Source: Ettlia oleoabundans
Lineage: Eukaryota; Chlorophyta; Chlorophyceae; Chlamydomonadales
Direction: 5' to 3'
DNA: 27,814 bases
Assembly: GCA_019693395.1 (NCBI GenBank)
Contig: JAAMXP010001936.1
Span: 1-27,814 of the forward strand
The notes beneath the pieces are model-generated. The model did no database searches, was not told the DNA's origin, and saw nothing but the letters and a program-made list of their open reading frames with translations. The position numbers were made by a program, and so were the translations under genes. Shown here piece by piece: positions 1 to 9,342 of the stretch (its first letter is position 1; each line of letters starts with the position of its first letter).

Positions 1-151
1 GTGGGGCGGGGGCGGGCGGCGGTTGCGGCTGGCAGGTTGTTGCTGTAGGGTATTTGGCAACTGTTGCGTTGTGTGTTTAAGTGCCAGCCCTTGCCCGCAT
101 AGCTGTAGTCATAGTCGCCACAAGCCTGCCCTGGCCCTGCCCTTCTTCCAG
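1..151 (+). other. Probable intron at window edge
   Basis: No convincing coding signal is visible. The stretch ends in a pyrimidine-rich tract and AG at 150-151, which serves as the acceptor for the first recognisable exon of the coiled-coil gene. It is therefore best read as the intron before that exon, with the 5' part of the gene lying outside the window. Confidence 0.5.
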
Positions 152-3100
152 CGGAGCTGCTGGTGAAGCGCCAGGAGCAGCAGGAGTGGCAGCAGAAGGT
201 GGACATGGTGACGGCCGGGGACCTGCCGCAGTACATCCATGTGCGTACCGCTGTACCTCTGCTGTACAGCTATGCTGCTGTAGCGCGGGGCTGTATCGTT
301 GGTCTGCTGCATTGGCGCATTTGCATGTCTCCTGCATCAATCAGTATAATATAAGCTTGCATGCAGGCGTGTACATTCCGTGCTAGCTGTTTGAGCAACC
401 AATGCATGCACAGAGCACAGATGTGCGGATTGTTTTCTCCCACACACACATACGCGAGCGCGCCACAGCCAAGCCAGTATTGCTGGCATGCACCCATTAT
501 TGCCTGACTGCTGTGTGCTGACGTTGTACGGGCTGGCCATGTTGGCAACACCACTGTACCGCCGGCTGTTGTGTTGCAGGAGTGTGAGGCCGAGATTGGG
601 CGCCTGGCGCACCGAATCAGCGAGCTCCGTGACGAGGCGAGTAATGGCCGTCCCTTGTGTTTACCTTGCTGAGGAGTAACTGTATACGTTTTAAGTTTCA
701 GCAGCTGCATTTATTGTCATCTGCTTGCCGCACCAAATACAACCGTCAATGTCGTCGTGAGGAGGCATGGCTGTCTGTTCCTTGCCCTGAGTGATGTGTG
801 GTTGGTAACAAACATGCTGCACACTTGATGCCCATGCATATGCCGTCGGTATTGGGGCCACGGACGTGATGGGCTCGTATGTTGATGCTACGTCTCTTCT
901 TTGTGCTGTCACCAAGTGTCATTGCCTTGCCGTTTGGCATTGCCCTGCCGATGCTGCAGATAGACTGGGCGCGGGGTGAGATGGATAAGCTGTTTGCCGA
1001 GGGCGGGACCTGGCAGCGCGTGCTGCACAACAAGCAGTCCGAGGCGGGTGAGTGTGTAGAGGAGGGGCAAGATGGCATGTAGGCAAGCAGCCAGACGGGG
1101 CAGATGTGGGTGCAAGCGGTGTGCGACACAGATGGCTGTTTTTCCTTGTGTTTCTCAAAGGCATCGTCGATCTTTATGGTCGCAACCCGCCTGCGTGCCT
1201 TTTTCCCCAATTAAATCAAGTGCCTGCCTGCCTGCCTGCCTGCAGCGCTGCTGTTGCTGCGCATGGAGCAGGCGCGGGAGGAGGCTGATGCTGCCCGCGT
1301 GCGGGCACACCAGGTAGGGACACTTCGCTAACCACTGCTCATGCCTTTGCAGAGGCAAATGAAGGAGTGCTCAAGCAACCCCAAGCTTGTTTGCATTGCA
1401 TGCACAACCAGACCATTAATGCAAATCAGATGGCAGTCAGTTGTACGTGTTTTATTTGTGCTACTGCAGGCAGCTGAGGAGGCACTGGAGCCCACCAGCT
1501 TGGCAGAGGTGAAGTACGAGGAGGCGTACCGCCTGCAACAGGTACAAAGGAAGGCATAGTGTCGCTCTGGACGCAGTGCTTGCTTGCTTGTTTGCTTGTA
1601 GGTCTGCAGGAAACTGCTGATTGGGTGTCTGTCTTCCTGCACCGTGTCACTGCCTGCTGCACAAATCCAGTGCACATTTGATGCCTGTTGAAAGCATATG
1701 CCATCACATAATGCACCTGCACCTACCTTTGGCTGCTGTGCAATTTACATTCGTGTATGTTCTGTATTTGCGTGTGTGTGTCTGTGTGCAGCAAGCGGAG
1801 GAGTATGAGGGCGAGGCACAGCAGGCTCAGGAGGAGGTGCTGCAGGTGGTGCAGCAGGCGGTGGGGCCGGAACAGACCAGGTGAGCACCAGTTGGCAGGC
1901 GTGCCAGTGGGTAATATCAAACAACCACGACTGGGTTGCACAACGCTCATACAGCACAAGGCGTTATATGTATATTTTCTTGCCGTATGGAATGGCGGAA
2001 AACCCGTGTATGCCAGTGTGTTTGGTGGATAACTTGCTATGAAATGTTACTAACTTGGGGAGGTCCTCACCGCTGCAGGCAGGAGAAGCTGCGGGAGGCG
2101 GCGGATGCCGAGTCCCGAGCCAAGCAGCTGGAGCTGCAGTCACAGGCAGGTTTGGGTTGCTGTTATTGTGCTCCTTTGTTTTCATATTTCTCTTGTTCAA
2201 CCTGCTTATTTCGTTGGTGAAAGGCGGATCAGACACCTGTTGCGAGACACAGCCCCAACCTAGGCAGCTGCCCAAGGTGGTTGCGCACTGACTTGGCTTC
2301 ACCTTTCTAAAGTGGCGCTATGCCGGCAGCAGCCTTTACCCTGGATTGCATGAAGGCAGGTCGATAGCAATGTAGCGATTGCTATCTTCCAGTTGCCGGC
2401 TTGGCTGATTGGCTCACAGTTCATGATACACTGGTATTTTTTGCCTTCTGTGTCACGAACCACGGCTGCTGCAGTTGATCGAGGGCAAGATGGAGAGGAA
2501 GCTGGCAGAGGCTGAAGCCAGGGCTGAGACAGCCACGGTGCTGGCGCAGCAGGCAAGGTCTCGCGGGTGGTGGTGTGTCTTGTGTCGACAGGTCCTGCCT
2601 GGTGTTTGTCTGAAGGAAGTGCCCTGAAACAAACCCTGTTGTGCAACCACAGCACCCAGAAAGCCAGCTTCAGGTTGCCAATGCGTGTTGCTGGTGTCAG
2701 GAATCCTTTGGGTGCAGAGAGCATGCTGTCAACAGTTATTGTAATGCCGAGATTGTATGTGAAGTCCAACGTGTAATTCAATTTTTTGTATCTGTGTTTG
2801 CTTGCAGGCTGAGCGTGTGCAGGAGGAGCGCCGTGCCGCACAGCTGACCGCTGAAGCCGAGGTGAGGGCCTGTCCCAGCAGGATGTGGGCAGCATAGACA
2901 ATTACACTTGTGTTGCTGTCAACAGTTGTCCGCCCACCTGCCTGCAACCTGCCCTTCTTGCTCATGGCCAAAGTGCTTCCCTGCCTTTTCCTGATTATGC
3001 TGCTTATGTGCCACACCTGCGTTCATGCATGCCCATCCGCTTGCCGCTTTCAAGCCAGCCGATTTGCTTGCCCATTCCTCACACGCTGCGGACATGCTTA

Positions 3101-4135
3101 CCAGCCAGCCAGCCAGCCTGGCTGCCTGCCCGCCCGCCTGTTGCAGCGTGAGATGGCTGATATGTACGGCGAGTCTGAGCAGCGCCATGCCGACACTGGC
3201 AGCGCCTTGGACAGGTGGGTGGGGTGGGTGGGAGTGTCGGTGGTCTGGTCCTCGCTTCATCTTTTTAGGCCACCAGCTGAGTGGCAGCAAGGGGGTATTG
3301 GTAGGCCTGCAATGACGCCAGTCTACTCAGGTGGTGTTCAGTCGGCTCTCAGGCGTGCTAAGCTGCTTGAAGGTCTGCCCTAACTCACTCTTGTCAAGTG
3401 CAGTCACAAACACGTGCAGTACGTAGTTTCGTTTTGATAGCTTCACAGCGGTTGCCCATCTGTCTTCAAAAACGCAGAGTGGGCATGCCGCCGGCTTCAG
3501 CCGAGGCCGCTGAGATGATGCGGCGCCAGCGGGAGCGCTTTGCCTCCCCTGAATATACCGTGGCTCCCACTGTGCCTGTGGATGAGCCACCAGAGCCTGT
3601 GGAGGTGCCCACAGGCCCCTCTACCCCCTACACCACCTCACAGGTTCAGGTGAGGGGCAGGGCAGGGAGTTGGTGGCTGCTGCTGTGGGACTGGGGTGCC
3701 TGTGCTGTGTCTTGGTTGCGAAACAAGGAAGCTCTGAGCCGCCGCATCGATGCATGGGGCTGCTGCTTGGGGGCTCAACAAGGAGGAGCGTTAAACGAGA
3801 GGGGCCATTGGTGCTGCTCGTGAGCTTCTGCAGAGGGTGTGGTTCAGGTGGCATCAGTGGGCCACCAGCCTGTATGACAATTGCCGGCCGTTCTCTCTGC
3901 ATGCTCCTGTGGAGTTTGCTTGCTGGCCTACCTCGCTACTTCCTGCATTGAGGGAGGTCGCTGAGCCATGTCACAGTGCGCAAAAACGCCATTCTTTGGT
4001 GCTCATGAGCTGCAGGAGATGCTGGCGCAGGCTCCCAAGGCACCCACCATTCCAAAAGCACAGCAGAGCGGTGGCGCCGCCAGCAGCTCAGCGATGGAAG
4101 CAGATGAAACACAGCGAGTCCCTGTGGCGGCCTGA
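152..4135 (+). CDS. Coiled-coil protein, 3' part of a many-exon gene
   Basis: I do not recognise the family. Exons that join in phase are 152-240, 580-636, 960-1047, 1246-1313, 1470-1541, 1792-1880, 2079-2145, 2475-2552, 2808-2861, 3147-3214, 3478-3649 and 3977-4135, giving about 352 residues, with the 5' end missing. The first ten exons are only 54-89 nt. They encode E/Q/K/R/A-rich heptad-like sequence (for example ECEAEIGRLAHRISELRDE and MEQAREEADAARVRAHQ), so a long coiled coil is likely over about residues 1-220. A Pro/Val/Glu-rich segment (VPVDEPPEPVEVPTG) and a short Ala/Gln-rich tail follow. Three donors appear to be GC (637, 2146, 2553): at 2146 the neighbouring GT would put the next exon in a frame with an early stop, and at 2553 the GC donor is the one that keeps phase. 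At 637 a GT at 641 is a possible alternative. The last exon is the least certain: other acceptors near 3838 and 3846 give different C-termini. A structural or scaffold role is inferred from the coiled coil only. Confidence 0.72.
1221..1245. repeat. TGCC tandem repeat in an intron polypyrimidine tract
   Basis: Tandem TGCC units run straight into the TGCAG acceptor of the exon at 1246. Similar CCAG/TGCC-type runs stand before the acceptor at 3147 (about 3101-3146), and a further TGCC run lies at about 7189-7204 upstream of the acceptor at 7238. In this genome such tetranucleotide runs seem to supply the pyrimidine-rich part of the 3' splice site. Confidence 0.8.
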
Positions 4136-4576
4136 GAAACCTTACCCTGCTCAACTGGGAAGTGCAGAAACATTCTTCCGCTCTGGAGGGGCTCAAAAAT
4201 AGCGGTCCGCACAATCGACCTTTGGGAAAGGGGGGGGGTGGGTGCGCCAGTAAGAACGCCAGCCTAACAGGCGCCCACGCGCCTTCATTCCATATAGATG
4301 GCCTTTTGCATGCAGTCAGCCAGTTCCTTGCACATTTTTCGTCTTTTTACTTTCAACTGTAAGATACTGGATGAGATGGGTGACGCACTTTTAGTCCCTC
4401 TGTCGTTCGGAAGGGCACGTGGCCAACGCTGTGGTTTTCTGTGGCGGCGTTGCCAGCTTGGCAGTTCTGTGAACGGCACCTGTGGTCCCCATTGCCTTGG
4501 ATTCGAACACTCTAACAGTAGCGACTATTCGGGGGAGCATCTTGGCCGCCTTAGGAAGGCCGCCGTCCAGGCAGGC
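4136..4576 (+). other. 3' UTR of the coiled-coil gene and 5' leader of PDCD2
   Basis: The only clear signal is TGTAA at 4359-4363. Sequence before it is taken as 3' UTR of the upstream gene; the roughly 210 bases after it must hold the promoter and leader of the next gene. The reading frame of the PDCD2 first exon is open upstream to 4298, but that extension has no family similarity and would cross the polyadenylation signal. Confidence 0.55.
4359..4363 (+). promoter_or_regulatory. TGTAA polyadenylation signal
   Basis: TGTAA lies 224 bases after the predicted stop of the coiled-coil gene. This pentamer is the established green-algal equivalent of AATAAA, and its position supports transcript termination before the PDCD2 gene. 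Confidence 0.6.
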
Positions 4577-7500
4577 ATGTCGGCCCGCGATGAAGAGCGG
4601 GATTCGGATATGGAATCGGAGGAGGAGTGCCAGTGGCTGTTAGGATTTGTGGAGCCGCCGCGCAAGCGCACCGATTTGCTCCGTCATCGCTTCCCCAGCA
4701 AAGTTGGCGGCCGCCCCGCCTGGTTGGACCCCGTGCACCTGCCCACGGAGGAGCAGCTTACATGCCGCGTTACGGGCAAGCCGCTAGATTACTTGCTGCA
4801 GGTTCGCTGCCGCCGCCTCTGCCAGCTGATGACCGCATGTGCATATGCGGTTTGCACACGCCGCTTTTGAACCTGCTATTGCTGTCACTTGGAGCGCCGA
4901 AAGACAATTGTGAGTGGGATTCTGTCGATAGGGAGGGCTGCAGAGTCCAATGGCCTGCCTTCATGGCCGCAGTTGGCAGCGGAGCAGTGCGACTGCGCCA
5001 ACCGCCGCGCCTGCTCCGCCTGCTGCTCGCATTTGGCCTTTCCAGTGTGTTACCCTTCCCTTCCAGGCTATGAACACTGCACAAAGGTTGCCCACATTGT
5101 TGTCTTTACTTTGTTCAGGTGTATGCGCCAGTGGACGACAACCCCTCCGCCTTCCACCGCACCCTCTTCCTCTTCATCTCGCCAGACGGAGACAAGCTGG
5201 CGCAGGCAGGAAGCGGTGAGAGACCAGTTATGCAGTGCAAACGCGACACATTCGCCTCTGTTTGCTCTTATATAACATATATGTTGATTTGTAAGTAATT
5301 GCTTTCCAGTCGGTGCTCACGCATTGCATGCATGTGCATGGGCGGTACATGTGCATGGGCGGTACATGAGTACTTAGCTATGTGGAGGCGGCAACTCATG
5401 CATGCCCAGCTACCACCCCACGACAGCCCGCCTCGACATCCGCATGCACCGCATGCTCCCGCCAAGGTCACTGTCGTACTGGTCTGCTTACTGTCACCGC
5501 AGTGAGGGCCCTGCGGTGCCAGCTGCCCAGAGCCAACCGCTTCTACCCGCCCGACCCCCCCAAGAAGACGGACGTGCGCCCGCCGCAGCTGCCAGGTCGG
5601 ACAGCACAACGTGCACAGCACCCACTGAACAAGTCGCCTTTTTTTCTGAAAAGCCATTGCTTGCAGCCCAGCAGTAGTTACCCTCCCACCAATCACACTG
5701 GTGATGCTGCCTGCACACGACTAACCACAGATCAACGCGTGTCTGCAGCGTCGTTTTTGTCACGTTGTGATGATTGATATAAACTTACAGTTGTTCTCTG
5801 CTACATCTAGTGGGGCGGTTCGGTCTACCTGCACATGCAGAGGAGGACCGACACGCCTCGTTGGCGCGTGACAGGTGGCGGGTGCTGGAAGCTGAGCAGC
5901 AGCCGCAGCAGGCACAGCAGCTGCAGCAGGCACAGCAGCTGCAGCAGGCACAGCAGCAGCAGCAGCAGCAGCAGGGGTTGGCAGCTGTGGCGCCCGCTGC
6001 AGAGGGAGTGGGAGCGGGCCAGCCTTCAGTAGCAGCGGGTGCGGGAGTAGCAAATGGGGAGCTTGGTACCGCACAGCAGCAGCAGTATGCAGTACCTCTG
6101 GTACTGCCAGTACGGCTGTACCCTGAGGCGGAGCTGGTAGTAGAGCCAGAGGAGGCGGGGAGCGATGATGATGGGGCGGGGCGGGACGAGCACGTGCGGC
6201 AGTTGGTGCAGCAGTACAAGCAGCACGCCGCGCAGGTGCTTGCAGTGTGCAGACAGCTTGTTGACTGGTTGTCTGTATATTGTCCCAACTGCATTGGTTG
6301 CAATGGAGTCAAACTTGGGTAGACCGAATGAATGTTGAGTCTGATGCGCCAAATGACTCCCCAGGGTTCCATCCCGGGGAACCCTTCTCCGTCTGTGTTT
6401 GATGCCCTTGCTACACTACCCAAGCAGGCAGTTCTCAATGCTATCTACCTTTGTTTCTTGTTTGCAGGGCTCAGCCTATTCCGAGGAGGAGCTGCCAGGC
6501 AGCCTGGTTGATGAGCTGGAGGGGCGGGTGACCCCCGAGCAGCGCCACTTTGCCGCCTTCCAGGCCCAGGTGGGTGCCGCTGCATGCACAGGATTGCCTG
6601 CCCTGGTTGCTGCGTGCTGCAGCATGTTGGGTGCTAGCTGTAAATGCTGGGGACGCATGCGAGGGGCGTGCAGCTGCCCTCACTTTGCTGGCTTTGCAGG
6701 GGCAGGGGTGGGTTCTGCTGTTGGGCACGGTATGATCCTGCGCCAGGCTGCTGCCTTCACCCACCAGAACACACCCTGAAATCTTCTTCATCCACACCCT
6801 GGACTCTATCTAGAGTCTCCTCGCTTTGCTTGATGCTTAATATATATAAACGCAGTTGCAATGTGTCATCTCAATGTGCAGGTTGGCAAGGAGCCCTCTC
6901 AGTGCCTGCGTTACTGCTTTGATGCGTCTGCCAAGCCCCTGTGGCCCAGCATCAAAAACATACCCGGCCCAGGTTGGTTGGGCTGACTGTTTGTTCGGCT
7001 GCTGATTGCGTCATTGTAGGTCCATTGCTTGGCTGGCTGTTTGGCTGGCTGGCTTGTAAGCGAACTGGCTGGGTTTGCAGTCCCACCAACCCTCAACAGG
7101 CCTATAGTAGACATGCCGCCATCTGTCGCCCTGTGCCAAGCTCACAGTCCATCTGTCTTCAGCTGTTTCCTGCTTCCTTACTTATTTGCCTGCCTGCCTG
7201 CCTCTTTCCACACTGACTGCACACCCGCCTGCCGCAGCCGACATCCCCGCTTGCGAGCGCTGCGGCGCTTCCCGGCAGTTTGAGTTCCAAGTCATGCCAC
7301 AGGCAAGTGGTGTGGTGCAGGCGCACAGCAGGCCTGCTGATACCTGGCCTCTGCCATGCTTTGAGATTACGCTTCTCTGCACGCTGTGCCCTTGGCGTTG
7401 TGATCTTGCATGGGTGGCTGCTGCATGGCGTGCTGCTTTTCCGCCGCTGTTTTTGGCCTGCAGTACCTGCCCACAATCCAGTTGCGGCATATGCTTGCCA

Positions 7501-7808
7501 GCCACGGAACTGCTTCTCGTCCTGACTCCTGACCAAAGTGCAAATTATTGTGACGGTTGTTTTGGGAATGATTGACAGCATCCCAATGCAGCGCACATTA
7601 CTGCTGCCGCGCCGTGCCCTCGCCCCCTGTGCTGCAGATGATAGTGCACCTGGGGGTGGCAGCAGACGACCCCTCGGCCCCTGACTGGGGCACCATTGCT
7701 GTATACAGCTGTGCAGCTTCATGCAGCAGCGGCGTGACAGCTGGTGCCAGCTCAGCGGATGAGTCGGCGTACATGGAGGAGTTTGTGTGGGTGCAGGCAT
7801 CCGCATAA
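4577..7808 (+). CDS. PDCD2: PDCD2/Tsr4-type ribosome biogenesis chaperone
   Basis: PDCD2/Tsr4 proteins are dedicated chaperones of ribosomal protein uS5 (RPS2) in 40S assembly. Eight exons join in phase: 4577-4801, 5119-5215, 5503-5595, 5811-6235, 6468-6569, 6882-6972, 7238-7302, 7638-7808 (422 residues). Family hallmarks are LLGFVEPP (about 21-28), HRFPSKVGGRPAWLDP (about 37-52), LLQVYAPVDDN with HRTLFLFISPDG (73-100) and RALRCQLPRANRFYPP. The C-terminal PDCD2_C domain spans about 315-420: QCLRYCF, CERC (350-353), FEFQVMPQ, DWGTIAVYSC, C395 and a terminal EEFVWVQ. The seventh intron has a GC donor (CAG|GCAAGT at 7303); this splice joins FEFQVMPQ directly to MIVHLGV as the family requires. 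Oddities: the N-terminal zinc motif reads C63-x2-T66 instead of C-x2-C, a polyglutamine stretch occupies residues 168-193, and no MYND finger is evident in the middle. The ATG at 4577 is chosen because similarity begins shortly after it. Confidence 0.93.
5334..5367. repeat. Perfect 17-nt tandem duplication in an intron
   Basis: The unit GTGCATGGGCGGTACAT occurs at 5334-5350 and again at 5351-5367, inside the second intron of the PDCD2 gene. It is a simple local duplication; no function is implied. Confidence 0.9.
5894..5974 (+). repeat. CAG-rich coding repeat (polyglutamine)
   Basis: Imperfect units containing GCACAGCAGCTGCAGCAG end in eight consecutive CAG codons (5951-5974) within PDCD2 exon 4. 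They encode a Q/A/L tract at residues 168-193. Trinucleotide repeats of this kind are length-unstable, so allele length may vary between strains. Confidence 0.9.
6363..6385. repeat. Short perfect inverted repeat in an intron
   Basis: AGGGTTCC (6363-6370) and GGAACCCT (6378-6385) form an 8-bp stem with a 7-nt loop in the fourth PDCD2 intron. It does not match a tRNA T-arm. It could fold in the pre-mRNA; nothing more can be said. Confidence 0.6.
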
Positions 7809-8041
7809 AGGCGGCAGGTTGCATCATACGGTTTGCTGCCAGTTTGCGGCGCTGCGTGTCGACGGGGGTTGGCTTGCGGTTCATGCTTGGCACTACCTTT
7901 CCGGCAGCAGTCGTTTGGTGTGGCGGGCCACGGTTGACCATGAAGCAGTGTGGCCCGTGCCAATAAATGCCAGCAGAGTCTACCACGTGCCTGGGTTATT
8001 TTGCCTGTTCGGCAGGGTGGCATGCTGGGTCATTGTGTTAT

Positions 8042-8046
8042 TGTAA
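8042..8046 (+). promoter_or_regulatory. TGTAA polyadenylation signal
   Basis: TGTAA stands 234 bases after the PDCD2 stop codon (7806-7808) and supports an mRNA 3' end close to 8060. Confidence 0.7.
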
Positions 8047-9342
8047 CAGCAGGTTGACGCCAGTAGCAGTTCTGTGTCAGGAGTGAGGCACCACTTGAAT
8101 TGATGAGGTCGCTATGATGCAAGGCTGCAAGGCCTGTGGTCTGGACGTGCAGCACTGCTATTAATGTGGTGCGGCAACGGCACCTTGCTGGACAGATGGA
8201 TTACACAAGGTGGCAGGATTGTTCTAGGTGCAGGGCACCGTCCCAGTAACCGCCCCCTCGTGCTGATCTCTCAACAATTATGCCATGAGCGCACTTATTG
8301 GAACTACTAAGCAGTGTATGTTACAAATATTGCACACGGCTTTATGCGGCATTATGCAGCGGACAATCCCACAGTTGGGTTATGTGAAAAAATTCCAGAG
8401 TGGCACAAGTTGAAAACAGACGGTCTGGCCAGCTTCCCAGTTTACATACAAACAACTAATAATAGGCGGAAGGGCCGGCTCTTGCAGGTTAAGACAAGCA
8501 GCAGCTACCGCAGCAGGTGGACGGTTAAGAGAGGTGGGGGTGGGGGGTGTACTAGTGTAATAGTCACTTATGCTCCAACGACAGGGTTCAAGTAAAACAA
8601 GGGTGTACCACAACCCTCCACTTCACAAGAAAGGGGTAACAATAAACGTTGAAGCTCGATACCCAGGCCGCAACGCAGGCAGAGCACGGCGGTAGTGGAG
8701 GTGTTGCAACATGCATTAGCCAATCAAGGACGAGGAACATGGGTGCATTTCTTTACGAAGAGAGAAAATGGGCAAGAGAGAAGGCACAGGTGGGCCCCGA
8801 GGCACGAGGCAAACATATCACCATACCAGTGTGAAAACACATACAACAACTTGAACACACCGGTCACCCAGGAATAAAGTACGCAGGGGTCATCCAGTAG
8901 AGCAGTGCAACGTACGACAACAGCGGGTGGCACATTGGAGCCTGCCCGCTGTGTGAGATGGGATCCTGCTGGGGAGGCAGGGGAGTAGCATGCAATTCAC
9001 AGACTTCACCTTAGAGTGAGGGGCCACAGGTAATCAACGGGTAGGTAACTCTGGTATCCTCTCAACCATCAAATACTGGTTGATGTGTCCGCGTCAGATC
9101 GCAACCAACCCTGGCGCTGTCAGCTGCTCAACATGTAATCGATCACTGCAGCAACAAGCACGCAGAGGGCACGCGGAACTTGATAACGGGGTTTGCTGGT
9201 GACAAGTCGTTTGTCGCTTGCATGGCTGGGAGGGCTAATGCAGACACATGGCTACTGTCATGTGCAAACTGCATCGGCCCAGCAGCCAGCCAGAGCCACG
9301 CCAACAACCACCTCAAACACAGATGTCCCTTCTGAGAAGCAG
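8047..9342. other. Convergent intergenic region
   Basis: This stretch lies between the 3' ends of PDCD2 (+) and the first MYB-CC gene (-). Reading frames here are short and lack splice-compatible neighbours. Minus-strand TGTAA occurs (plus-strand TTACA near 8320 and in the TTTACATAC near 8441), so the MYB-CC transcript could have a long 3' UTR of about 0.9-1 kb covering most of this region. No RNA gene or mobile element is seen. Confidence 0.5.

Noticed and set aside
3838..4202. Alternative last exon of the coiled-coil gene, open in phase 0 from an acceptor at 3838 to a stop at 4202
   Set aside because: Its product is Cys/Trp/Arg-rich and unlike the rest of the protein; the exon at 3977-4135 has matching phase and a typical Ala/Gln/Glu composition. 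It remains a weaker alternative.
7462..7550. Possible extra PDCD2 exon reading YLPTIQLRHMLASHG after a TGCAG acceptor
   Set aside because: It has no usable donor before its in-frame stop, and skipping it by the GC-AG intron joins FEFQVMPQ directly to MIVHLGV, as the conserved domain requires.
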